In this document: in pieces, positions 9,316 to 15,667 of the stretch
How positions within the stretch are numbered: the stretch's first letter is position 1
Layout: each line of letters begins with the position of its first letter
Source of the DNA: Chlorobium ferrooxidans DSM 13031
Lineage (GTDB): Bacteria; Bacteroidota; Chlorobiia; Chlorobiales; Chlorobiaceae
Length of the DNA stretch: 32,319 nucleotides
Assembly (NCBI RefSeq): GCF_000168715.1
Contig: NZ_AASE01000013.1
Span: 32,001 to 64,319, forward strand
Reading direction: 5' to 3'
Position numbers and translations under genes: made by a program
The notes under the pieces: generated by a model
The model's database searches: none
What the model was told of the DNA's origin: nothing
What the model saw: only the letters and a program-made list of their open reading frames with translations

Positions 9316-9351
9316 CAACAAAAAAGCGACCCGGTGGTCGCTTTTTTGTTG
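9316..9351. terminator. Perfect bidirectional intrinsic terminator
   Basis: Two 16-bp arms pair without mismatch around a CGGT loop: the A-rich left arm ends in GCGACC and the right arm starts GGTCGC followed by six T. Each strand reads GC stem then T-run. It sits between two convergent genes (AI-2E transporter on plus, ndk on minus) and can end both. Confidence 0.9.
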
Positions 9352-9369
9352 TATTTGCGGGTGATGCAC

Positions 9370-9792
9370 TCAGTTGCTTCTGACAACCTCTTCGGCTGCG
9401 AAGAAGAACGATGCCTCAATAGCGGCGTTTTCGACAGAGTCGGAACCGTGGATGATGTTCTCACCCTTGCTGTCGGCATAGAGCTTGCGGATCGTGCCTT
9501 CATCAGCCTGGGCAGGATCGGTTGCACCGATTACGGTACGGAAATCAGCGACGGCATTTGCTTTCTCAAGAATCATCGGTACGCAGGGACCTGACGACAT
9601 GAACTCAACCAGTTCGCCGTAAAAAGGGCGTTCACGGTGCACGGCATAAAATTCTCCGGCGGTCTCTTTGGTGAGTCTTGTCTTTTTCATGGCTACAACC
9701 CGGAAGCCTGCGCGTTCAATTTTGTCGATAACTGCACCGATAAGCTGCTTGCGGACACAGTCTGGCTTGAGGATGGTAAGCGTTCTTTCCAT
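9370..9792 (-). CDS. ndk: Nucleoside diphosphate kinase
   Basis: A 140-residue protein of standard Ndk length. It starts [19 protein letters not shown], the family N-terminus. The phosphohistidine motif is [12 protein letters not shown], with the histidine transiently phosphorylated to move the gamma phosphate between nucleoside triphosphates and diphosphates. It keeps the nucleotide pools balanced in the cytoplasm. The gene is the only minus-strand core gene in the left half; it ends at the shared terminator. Its promoter should lie in 9793-9900. Confidence 0.96.
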   Translation of the reverse strand: MERTLTILKPDCVRKQLIGAVIDKIERAGFRVVAMKKTRLTKETAGEFYAVHRERPFYGELVEFMSSGPCVPMILEKANAVADFRTVIGATDPAQADEGTIRKLYADSKGENIIHGSDSVENAAIEASFFFAAEEVVRSN

Positions 9793-9931
9793 GGTGTGTG
9801 TATGCGTTTGCGTTACTGAAGAAAAAAGTTTGAGCGAAGATACATAAACTTGCAGGATTATTGAAAAGTATGTGCGGATTTCCTGCTCTTGAGTCGCTGA
9901 AACGCTCGGGGAGCATCACACTCAGGCAAGT

Positions 9932-9960
9932 GGTAAAATTTGATGATCATGAATTTTACC
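9932..9960. promoter_or_regulatory. Palindrome between ndk and the DUF1566 gene
   Basis: GGTAAAATT and AATTTTACC form a perfect 9-bp inverted repeat around an 11-base centre that itself holds the palindrome ATGATCAT. It lies in the 252-bp gap between two divergent genes. It could be an operator or an RNA hairpin; no T-run follows. Further on, GGCAG-TTTTT-CTGCC makes a smaller hairpin near 9987. No clear sigma-70 promoter was identified. Confidence 0.5.
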
Positions 9961-10044
9961 TTTATCTTTAAGAAACCTCTTCAGGCAGTTTTTCTGCCGG
10001 GGATTCCTTTTCTGTAATGACAAGGTCATTTTTATTAACCCCCA

Positions 10045-10536
10045 ATGAAATCCATCATGAAATTCATTGCACCAAAACAGATCGTCCGTCTCTGGATTGT
10101 ATTACTGCTTAGTGGACTGAGTATGGTTACGTTTTCAACGCTATCGAATGCGGCAGCTCTCGGTGATGCGACAGGTGGAGGTATTGTCTTTTTTGTCGAT
10201 AAAACAGGCGAGCATGGCCTGATTGCCGCCAGGCAGGATCTGCCGGGTCACTCAGCCGGTATTAACTATGACGGCTTTTTTACCTGGAAAGATGCCAAAA
10301 AAGGTTGTGAAAATCTTGAACTGAACGGCTTCAGCGACTGGTTCCTGCCAAACAAGGAGCAGTTGAACCAGCTCTTTGCCGCCCGGGTTCTGGTCGGTGG
10401 TTTTGGCGGAAGCGACTACTGGAGCTCCACCGAGAATGGATCAAAAGCAGCCTGGGGTCAGTACTTCCTGAGCGGCGTTCAGTACTCCGGCACAAAAACA
10501 CACGTTGACCGTGTCCGGGCAATCCGGTCGTTCTGA
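10045..10536 (+). CDS. Secreted DUF1566 (Lcl-like) domain protein
   Basis: A 163-residue protein with an N-terminal signal peptide: basic start, hydrophobic core IVLLLSGLSMVTF, and a likely cleavage after SNAA. The mature part is one DUF1566 domain: GDATGGGIVFFVDKTGEHGL, FTWKDAKKGC, FSDWFLPNKEQLNQLF, YWSSTE and a final VRAIRSF. In other proteins this domain occurs on surface or secreted adhesin-like proteins; its activity is unknown. The start could also be ATG 10057. It stands alone, closed by a strong hairpin at 10551-10584. Confidence 0.82.
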   Translation: MKSIMKFIAPKQIVRLWIVLLLSGLSMVTFSTLSNAAALGDATGGGIVFFVDKTGEHGLIAARQDLPGHSAGINYDGFFTWKDAKKGCENLELNGFSDWFLPNKEQLNQLFAARVLVGGFGGSDYWSSTENGSKAAWGQYFLSGVQYSGTKTHVDRVRAIRSF

Positions 10537-10550
10537 TTTACCTGCTATTT

Positions 10551-10584
10551 ATTGTCAGAGGGCGGGCCACCGCCCTCTGACAAT
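10551..10584 (+). terminator. Strong hairpin after DUF1566 gene
   Basis: A perfect 15-bp stem (ATTGTCAGAGGGCGG with its complement) with a four-base loop GCCA lies 14 bp after the stop codon. The following bases have only a short, delayed T-stretch (CCCCTTTTT at about 10595), so it may act as terminator or as a 3' RNA stabiliser. Confidence 0.65.
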
Positions 10585-10608
10585 TTCACGGTTCCCCTTT
10601 TTGTGTAA

Positions 10609-10745
10609 AAAGGACCAAAAGGAGTTCAGGGAGAGCAAAGACCAGGAGCAATCCCAGGGCACTTTTTTTTTCAACAATCATTTTTCTTCAATACTGTCCA
10701 CAGCGTCCACTTAAGTCCACCATTTCTTCTTCCACTTGAGTCCAC
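10609..10745 (+). repeat. Dispersed composite repeat, copy A (27-bp core plus GTCCAC iterons)
   Basis: The core is 10609-10635 and contains GGACCAAAAGGAGTTCAGGG. About 60 bp later come GTCCAC at 10696, 10705, 10715 and 10740, with a variant TTCCAC at 10730; the first three are 9-10 bp apart. The same core, perfectly conserved, lies inverted at 20104-20130, and there too GTCCAC iterons follow it. No reading frame is shared. The spacer between core and iterons differs between copies. The copy ends about 30 bp before the DUF1801 gene. Confidence 0.75.
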
Positions 10746-10776
10746 TTCTCTTGTTCTGTAACTCTTGTGCATCATC

Positions 10777-11136
10777 ATGAGCTCTCAGCGAATCAAAACA
10801 TTTCTTGAAGCTCTCTGTATTCATGGAGAGGAACGCTACGATCTTGTGCAGGCATTGCGCGAAGTTGTGCTTGCTCTGGACGACTCGATTACCGAGGAGA
10901 TTAAATATGGCGGTCTCCTCTTCTCTGCCGGTAAACCATTCTGCGGTATTTTCTCCTACGCAAAGCACGTTTCGCTTGAGTTCAGCGAAGGCGCGGCACT
11001 CCCTGACCCGCACAGGGTGCTTGAAGGTGACGGGAAATTCCGCCGTCACATCAAGCTTCTTTCTCAGGAAGAGATCCACTCAAAGCACATTCCTGAATAT
11101 CTTGCGCAGGCCTTCAAAGCTGCCGGGACGAATTGA
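10777..11136 (+). CDS. DUF1801 domain protein
   Basis: A 119-residue protein that matches DUF1801 (YdhG-like): RYDLVQALREVVLALDDSITEEIKYGGLLF, here split around EEIKYGGLLF, then CGIFSYAKHVSLEFSEGAAL and HIKLLSQEEI. The family forms small alpha/beta proteins of unknown biochemical role. An in-frame TTG at 10765 would add four residues; ATG 10777 (MSSQRIKTF) fits better. The only genetic signal ahead of it is the composite repeat copy A. The TrmO-like gene follows 30 bp later, so the two may be co-transcribed. Confidence 0.8.
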   Translation: MSSQRIKTFLEALCIHGEERYDLVQALREVVLALDDSITEEIKYGGLLFSAGKPFCGIFSYAKHVSLEFSEGAALPDPHRVLEGDGKFRRHIKLLSQEEIHSKHIPEYLAQAFKAAGTN

Positions 11137-11166
11137 TTACCACTAACTGATGGAGCGAGAAAAAAA

Positions 11167-11628
11167 ATGGACATAGAACCGATTGGAATCATACATACAC
11201 CCTTCGAGTCAAAGAAGGAGTGCCCAATGCAAACGGTTTATGCATCGGATTCGCCTGGTCGTGTTGAGATATTCATGAACTATGAAGCCGGTCTGAAGGA
11301 TATCGAGACATTCTCTCATATTTATCTACTCTATCTATTTGACCGGGCCGGAAGCATAGAGCTGGTACGTCCGACATTTCTTGATGATGAGCCGCACGGC
11401 ATCTACGCATCAAGACATCCATGTCGCCCAAATAGCATAGGCCTCTCTATCGTCAAGTTACTACGCCGGGAAAACAATATTCTGTTCGTTGAGGGTGTTG
11501 ATATCCTGAACAAGACACCGCTATTGGACATTAAACCATACATCCCAAAGTTCGACGCTGTTGTTTCAGCATCCGAAGGGTGGACTGCCGGAAAGCAATG
11601 GCGCCCCAAACAGGAAGGCAGAGAGTGA
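11167..11628 (+). CDS. TrmO-family (TsaA/UPF0066) tRNA methyltransferase-like protein
   Basis: A 153-residue protein. The family features are IEPIGIIHTPF at the start, ETFSHIYLLYLFDR, the motif YASRHPCRPNSIGLSIVKLL, and LDIKPYIPKFDA near the end. TrmO methylates N6 of threonylcarbamoyl-adenosine at position 37 of tRNAs that read ACY codons, using SAM. The window protein is the short, single-domain form, so target specificity is not certain. GAGCGAGAAAAAAA upstream offers a weak ribosome site. Confidence 0.82.
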   Translation: MDIEPIGIIHTPFESKKECPMQTVYASDSPGRVEIFMNYEAGLKDIETFSHIYLLYLFDRAGSIELVRPTFLDDEPHGIYASRHPCRPNSIGLSIVKLLRRENNILFVEGVDILNKTPLLDIKPYIPKFDAVVSASEGWTAGKQWRPKQEGRE

Positions 11629-11655
11629 ATAAAGGAGCGATTTCCCCCTTCCTGG

Positions 11656-11684
11656 TTGATGATTGACGCGAAGGCGCTTATACT
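11656..11684 (+). promoter_or_regulatory. Sigma-70-like promoter ahead of the DUF1016 gene
   Basis: TTGATG (11656-11661) and TATACT (11679-11684) are separated by exactly 17 bp, close to the consensus. The start codon of the DUF1016 gene is at 11811, which implies an untranslated leader of about 120 bases. No terminator is seen in the leader. Confidence 0.6.
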
Positions 11685-11810
11685 GTGCCTAGTTGTACAT
11701 AGATATCAAATATGGTATCGAAGAAATGCAGATTGTGAAGATAAATGTCAAATAGATCTACAGGCCGTTGTTGCCTGAAATGGAAATGACATCAATCTAA
11801 GTAGATAACT

Positions 11811-12953
11811 ATGGCTCGTGATATGACTATCGGCGATACCCTTTTTGAACGAGTTGTCGAGATTCTTGAACAAGCTCGTTCAAATGTGGTGCAGTCAGTC
11901 AATACCAATATGGTCACGGCTTATTGGCTGATTGGTCGGGAAATTGTTGTTGAGATACAGGAAGGCAAAGAGCGGGCTGTGTACGGAAAACAAGTCATAG
12001 AGGTGCTTTCACGGCAACTGACTGATCAATATGGATCCGGTTATTCTTTAACCAATGTTAAATATTTTAGGCAGCTATATCAGACATGGCCGGATCGACT
12101 CTCAATTCTTCTTCAACAGGAAGGAGCATCGGCAGCCCAACAAAAAAGCCACCCGCCGGGTGGCCAATTCGCTACAGACTTTTCACCGAAGCTTTCATGG
12201 TCGCATTACCGCGCTCTGATGAGAGTGTCGAACACTCCGGCACGGGAATTTTATGAGCGGGAAGCAATTGAGTGTGGTTGGAGTAAAACGCAACTGGAAA
12301 GACAGATACAAACCTCATACTATGAGAGAATTATTGCTCATCATGGAGAACAAGGGTTAATCGCGGGCAATCGCGAACGGTTGCCCGGTGAACCATTCAG
12401 TCCGGTTGAAGTGTTGAAATCACCCATGGTGCTGGAATTTCTTAATCTGCCAAATGTTCCGAATCTGCATGAAAGCGCATTGGAACAGGCGATTATCAGT
12501 AATCTGCAATTTTTCCTTTTGGAGCTGGGTAAAGGATTTTCCTTTGTTGCCCGCCAAAAACATATCAGGTTTGATGATGATGATTTTTATGTGGATCTGG
12601 TCTTTTACAATTTTATTCTGAAATGTTTTTTGTTGATTGACCTGAAACTTGGCAAACTGACCCATCAGGATGTTGGGCAGATGGACGGCTATGTGCGCTT
12701 GTTTGAAGAGCAGTTTAAAGTATCTGGTGACAATCCGACCATTGGCCTGATTCTATGCTCCGACAAAAGTGAGGCGGTTGCCAAATATTCTGTTTTACAT
12801 GAAAGCAAACAGATATTTGCCTCGAAATATCTCAAATTCCTTCCGACGGAAGAGGAACTCAGGCTGGAAATCGAAAAAGAACGGCGGTTGATTGAGGCGA
12901 ATCTGGATGACCGGAAGCGCCTATCATCACTCGATGAAAACAGATCAAGGTGA
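11811..12953 (+). CDS. DUF1016 / YhcG-family PD-(D/E)XK nuclease domain protein
   Basis: A 380-residue protein. The N-terminal DUF1016_N domain (about 10-165) has VNTNMVTAYWLIGREIVVEI and LSWSHYRALMRV. The C-terminal nuclease-like domain (about 200-345) has FYVDLVFYN with D262 and LLIDLKLGKL with D277 and K279, forming the D...DxK active site. Such proteins occur next to restriction and toxin-antitoxin genes. The cellular role of this one is not known. Two oddities: a hairpin resembling a minus-strand terminator lies inside the linker (12142-12164). The last 15 or so residues (DDRKRLSSLDENRSR) appear to be read out of frame from an old higB gene, overlapping the toxin stub. A HigA-like gene follows after 51 bp. 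Confidence 0.85.
   Translation: MARDMTIGDTLFERVVEILEQARSNVVQSVNTNMVTAYWLIGREIVVEIQEGKERAVYGKQVIEVLSRQLTDQYGSGYSLTNVKYFRQLYQTWPDRLSILLQQEGASAAQQKSHPPGGQFATDFSPKLSWSHYRALMRVSNTPAREFYEREAIECGWSKTQLERQIQTSYYERIIAHHGEQGLIAGNRERLPGEPFSPVEVLKSPMVLEFLNLPNVPNLHESALEQAIISNLQFFLLELGKGFSFVARQKHIRFDDDDFYVDLVFYNFILKCFLLIDLKLGKLTHQDVGQMDGYVRLFEEQFKVSGDNPTIGLILCSDKSEAVAKYSVLHESKQIFASKYLKFLPTEEELRLEIEKERRLIEANLDDRKRLSSLDENRSR
12142..12164 (-). terminator. Terminator-like hairpin inside the DUF1016 coding region
   Basis: Read on the minus strand, GCCACCC-GGC-GGGTGGC is followed by six T, a textbook intrinsic terminator. No minus-strand gene needs it. On the plus strand it encodes KSHPPGG in the linker near residue 112. 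The same flanking word CAACAAAAAAGC occurs in the real terminator at 9316. Confidence 0.5.
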
Positions 12954-13008
12954 AATTGAGAAGGCTCAAAAACTGCGAAAGATTTTTATAGAGGAGATGT
13001 CACGATGA
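12934..13008 (+). pseudogene. Remnant of a HigB-type (Gp49/RelE superfamily) toxin, C-terminus only
   Basis: A third reading frame encodes MKTDQGEIEKAQKLRKIF followed by IEEMSR and stops at TGA 13006-13008. It overlaps the start of the HigA-like gene as ATGA. The pattern K-T-x-Q-x-EIEKAxKLR is what the C-terminus of Gp49-family HigB toxins looks like, and the ATGA overlap is typical of higBA operons. The frame is open upstream only to 12892, so the catalytic part of the toxin has gone. The DUF1016 gene runs into this fragment in another frame. Assignment rests on a short match. Confidence 0.55.
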
Positions 13009-13286
13009 AGACAAAAAACTTTGATGATCTGCTTGCAGAGAATCTCAAGGACAAGGAGTTCAAAAAGGAGTATGATGCTCTTGAAGAGGAGTTCGAGGTT
13101 GCCAGGGAGATTATCCATCTTCGCTTGAATGCCGGTCTGACCCAAAAAGAGCTTGCCCGTCAGGCTCATACCTCACAAGCTGCTATTTCCCGCTTGGAAT
13201 CAGGAAATTACCGCAACGTCAGTCTGGCATTTCTCCGCCGTGTCGGAGCGGTTTTGGGTGTCAAGCCCCGCGTCAGTTTTCAGTAG
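13005..13286 (+). CDS. XRE-family HTH antitoxin, HigA-like
   Basis: A 93-residue DNA-binding protein. After a helical N-terminus, the HTH is LRLNAGLTQKELARQAHTSQ then AAISRLESGNYRNVSLAFLR, clearly a Cro/C1 type. Antitoxins of the HigA group neutralise the HigB ribosome-dependent mRNase and repress their own operon. Here the upstream partner is only a stub, so this is an orphan antitoxin or a regulator of the neighbouring DUF1016 gene. GAGGAG lies 8 bases ahead of the ATG. Confidence 0.82.
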   Translation: MKTKNFDDLLAENLKDKEFKKEYDALEEEFEVAREIIHLRLNAGLTQKELARQAHTSQAAISRLESGNYRNVSLAFLRRVGAVLGVKPRVSFQ

Positions 13287-13415
13287 GGGAGTTCCCTTAT
13301 GCCTGAATAATCCCATCTCTTTCACGTCCTTTATTTTTGCCGGTAATATCTGTAGCTTTACGGTAATTAAGGAAAGCTTTACACAGAAAGATGTTGATTA
13401 CTTTTCTTAATTAAT

Positions 13416-13433
13416 TAGGCAGATTAGCCTAAA
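13416..13433. promoter_or_regulatory. Short inverted repeat ahead of the 91-residue ORF
   Basis: TTAGGC and GCCTAA form a perfect 6-bp inverted repeat with a 6-base centre in an A+T-rich stretch about 35 bp before the next start codon. It could be an operator; the evidence is only the symmetry and the position. Confidence 0.3.
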
Positions 13434-13468
13434 TAAACCTATTTAAAAAAAATAAGGGTTGGGGGAAT

Positions 13469-13744
13469 ATGTCAGGAGTATCGATTGATGATGTCTGGAG
13501 TCGGCTCAAAGATTTTGAGGGACACGATTTCACAACGAAGAAGGGATTGCCCTTCACGTTCACACTCCGAGGAGACATCTTCCGTCCGAGTCGAACGAAG
13601 TACAACGTGGCAAAGTCGGATTTTTGTAAAGCACTAAAATATGTACCGTATACCGGTCCAGGGAAAATCAATCACATTGTGCGTGGACCTTCCTATGTTT
13701 GGGCAGTGTTGCATGATAAACGAATTCGGCAGTATGATTGGTAG
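13469..13744 (+). CDS. Uncharacterised 91-residue protein
   Basis: I do not recognise a named domain. The sequence has an N-terminal helix (VWSRLKDFEG), then FTTKKGLPFTFTLRGDIFRP, suggesting beta strands, then SDFCKALKYVPYTGPGK and the C-terminal GPSYVWAVLHDKRI. No signal peptide or membrane segment is present. GGGTTGGGGGAAT lies ahead of the ATG. It sits between the orphan antitoxin and the TIR gene within the low-GC island and has no terminator signal of its own. The regular alternation of conserved-looking motifs suggests a real protein. Function unknown. Confidence 0.6.
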   Translation: MSGVSIDDVWSRLKDFEGHDFTTKKGLPFTFTLRGDIFRPSRTKYNVAKSDFCKALKYVPYTGPGKINHIVRGPSYVWAVLHDKRIRQYDW

Positions 13745-13985
13745 CGTGTATCCGACACGTTGGGAACTTTAGTGATATGGCCTGTCCATCCAACCAATCA
13801 TTTCTTCAATCTCGCAGGATTGAGAATTTTGTGGAGAATGAATGATCAATCCCGTTCCTTTTCCGCTGTATTTATTTTAGCAGAAAAAAAAGCTGTTATT
13901 TTAACGGCATTTATATTGCGGACTGTCTGGTTTATGAGAAGTCAATGTTAGTGTGTAACAATAATTACCTTAAGGAGTATGCTAA

Positions 13986-14771
13986 TTGTCGCATAAATTG
14001 AATCAATTGTTAGATAAGGCAGAACTGCTCAGAAACTCTTCTTCCGGAACTCCTGAATTCAAAGCTTGGAAAGACGCTGTAATTCGCTTTCTCAAGAAGC
14101 AATATGGAGACTCTTCACATGAAGTTACATCATTCGGAAAAATTAGGTTTTACGATTTCTATAGTTGTATTGATGTTGTTCAAGGAGATATACGGGAAAA
14201 TCCTGCAAAAATAAGAGAGATGTTCCTTAAAGGATTAGAGACTGCTATCTTGTATTTAAAAAACTATTTAGCTGACTTTTCAGAAGAATCGTTGACAGTA
14301 AATATCGTGAGTGGGCAGGCTGTTGATAGTGATACACCCGATGTTTTTGTCGTCCACGGAAGAAATGACGGCGCAAAGGCACAAGTTTCAAGTTATTTAC
14401 TCAAACTTGGGTTGAAACCAATCATTTTACATGAACAGCTCAATCAAGGCCAAACTATAATTGAGAAATTTGAAAAACATGCAAATGTTAAAGCAGCCAT
14501 CGTGTTGTTTACTGACGACGATCTTGGGAAATATAGAGATGATGAAGTTCTTGAAGTCCGGGCCAGACAAAATGTAGTATTTGAGGCAGGCTATTTTATT
14601 GGAAAGATTGGCCGTCAAAATACGATTATTCTGTTATCAAGTGGGTTGAAAATTCCATCAGATTTGCAAGGTTACGTAAACTTTGAACTCGATGATCGGC
14701 AACGTTGGCATATAGACGTTGCGAAAGAGTTGAAAGGTATCGGGTTTAACATAGATATGAATAAACTATAA
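13986..14771 (+). CDS. TIR-like (PF10137-type) nucleotide-binding protein, probable defence effector
   Basis: A 261-residue protein. Residues 1-105 form an N-terminal helical domain of the kind often attached to this TIR group (LLDKAELLRNSSSG, FKAWKDAVIRFLKK). Residues 118-250 are the TIR-like domain: DVFVVHGRNDGAK, LGLKPIILHEQ, AAIVLFTDDDLG, and QNVVFEAGYFIGKIGR, in which E200 is the candidate catalytic glutamate. TIR domains of this family cleave NAD+ in CBASS and Pycsar antiphage systems. No cyclase gene is visible nearby, so an upstream sensor is not known. The start is TTG with AAGGAG eight bases before; no ATG fits. The gene is A+T-rich compared with the core, in keeping with transfer. 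Confidence 0.78.
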   Translation: MSHKLNQLLDKAELLRNSSSGTPEFKAWKDAVIRFLKKQYGDSSHEVTSFGKIRFYDFYSCIDVVQGDIRENPAKIREMFLKGLETAILYLKNYLADFSEESLTVNIVSGQAVDSDTPDVFVVHGRNDGAKAQVSSYLLKLGLKPIILHEQLNQGQTIIEKFEKHANVKAAIVLFTDDDLGKYRDDEVLEVRARQNVVFEAGYFIGKIGRQNTIILLSSGLKIPSDLQGYVNFELDDRQRWHIDVAKELKGIGFNIDMNKL

Positions 14772-14889
14772 TTTTGCCTATGCGTAGGTAACCGATTACA
14801 ATAAAAGTTTATATGCCTACATTTTTAACCCCGAATCCTATTTGGCGTAGTAAATGCCTAGCATGAACGAAACTTACTGAAGTCATTGC

Positions 14890-15002
14890 AAATCGTCGTG
14901 AGTGGTTTGAGAACAAGGCAACGCAGGAACCGGAATGTATTCGCGAGTACATGAGGATTTTGAGCACCTCCCAACGCAGTAATCGAACAGCGTAACAGAT
15001 TT
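14890..15002 (+). repeat. Long-hairpin (MITE-like) repeat, copy 1, decayed ends
   Basis: It shares CGAGTACATGAGGATTTTGA, GTCGTGAG and ACCGGAATGTA with the copy at 16059-16200 in the same order and orientation. Its outer arms have diverged, but the centre still folds around GTATTCGCGAGTAC. It is followed, as in copy 2, directly by bcp 3' sequence. Confidence 0.75.
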
Positions 15003-15022
15003 GAACGGAGCCGCTTAAACAG

Positions 15023-15060
15023 CGTCGATTTTTGCCAGGAAATCCCTCATCGGCTGATAG
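15023..15060 (-). pseudogene. Fragment of bcp (last codons) duplicated from 16211-16248
   Basis: On the minus strand the bases encode YQPMRDFLAKIDA, against YQPMRDLLAKIDAA at the end of the intact bcp. The 38-bp match differs at four positions. Beyond 15060 the similarity stops. It shows that a block containing the hairpin repeat and the bcp end was duplicated, and that the copy was then truncated. Confidence 0.75.
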
Positions 15061-15142
15061 CTATGCCTGCTTTGGACGTTGTGAGAAAATGTGTGAGTTT
15101 TTAAGAAGAAGCATCATCGGGTCTGAAGATGGAGGTATCATT

Positions 15143-15355
15143 ATGACTTTAACAGAGGCAATTATTAAGGATGTACAGGCATTGTCAGAATCGAAACAGG
15201 CAGAAGTTCTTGATTTTGTGCAATATCTTCGTTTAAAGGCCGAAAAAAAGGAGATAAAGGATTGGGCAGATTTTTCCCTTTCTGCTGCGTTGAGAGGTAT
15301 GGAGGAGGAAGCAAATCCCTATTCGCTCAATGATATCAAGGAATCATTCTCATGA
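15143..15355 (+). CDS. DUF2281-type antitoxin-like protein
   Basis: A 70-residue protein: MTLTEAIIKDVQALSESKQA then EVLDFVQYLRLKAEKKEI and a disordered tail. This is the DUF2281 pattern, found on antitoxins paired with PIN-domain or other toxins. GGAGGT lies six bases before the ATG. The expected toxin does not follow. A 32-codon frame starts at ATG 15352 (overlapping the stop as ATGA) but is not a toxin, and another frame (15354 on) encodes DYRSSDFLKQIEKIPSILFL without a start. The latter might be a toxin C-terminus left by a deletion. Confidence 0.72.
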   Translation: MTLTEAIIKDVQALSESKQAEVLDFVQYLRLKAEKKEIKDWADFSLSAALRGMEEEANPYSLNDIKESFS

Positions 15356-15436
15356 TTACCGAAGCTCAGATTTCCTCAAACAGATCGAAAAGATACCAAG
15401 CATCCTTTTTCTTGAATATGGTTCTCGATTTACACT

Positions 15437-15667
15437 ATGCCTGATCCTTCCATCAATACTGCATATCTGAAGCTTTCCGTTTCCGAGCGCATTCAGCTCG
15501 TTGAGGACATCTGGGACAGCATTGCTGCCGAGGCGTCAGAAGCGGTTGAGTTGTCGCCATCACAGATTGATGAGTTACATCGTCGCGTTGCAGCACACCG
15601 TGCGGACCCTTCCTCGGCTATACCATGGGAACAGGTCCGATCAAAATTGTTTCCCGGTAAACCCTGA
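15437..15667 (+). CDS. Addiction-module antitoxin (RelB/ParD-like, PF09720 type)
   Basis: A 76-residue protein. The features are LKLSVSERIQLVEDIWDSIA, ELSPSQIDELHRRVAAHRAD then IPWEQVRSKL, the exact layout of the PF09720 putative addiction module component. It should bind and inhibit the downstream ParE/RelE-type toxin and repress the operon. Its stop overlaps the toxin start as TGATG, a sign of translational coupling. Because the toxin gene is broken, the antitoxin is now probably without a partner. Confidence 0.85.
   Translation: MPDPSINTAYLKLSVSERIQLVEDIWDSIAAEASEAVELSPSQIDELHRRVAAHRADPSSAIPWEQVRSKLFPGKP

Larger units (their letters stand above)
14772..15142. other. 371-bp gap: palindrome, hairpin repeat copy 1 and bcp 3' fragment
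   Basis: The gap begins with a small palindrome CCTATGCGTAGG (14778-14789). It then holds the first copy of the long-hairpin repeat and the bcp 3' fragment, listed separately. GGAGGT at 15131 is the ribosome site of the DUF2281 gene. No gene is supported in it. An in-frame upward extension of the DUF2281 ORF to 15032 is not credible. Confidence 0.7.

Noticed and set aside
10609..10745. CRISPR-like array at the GTCCAC iterons
   Set aside because: Units are six to seven bases with gaps of a few bases, far too short for CRISPR repeats and spacers; no cas gene is present.
13838..13951. 37-codon frame between the 91-residue gene and the TIR gene
   Set aside because: Low complexity, no ribosome site and no similarity; the TIR gene start with AAGGAG is clear and separate.
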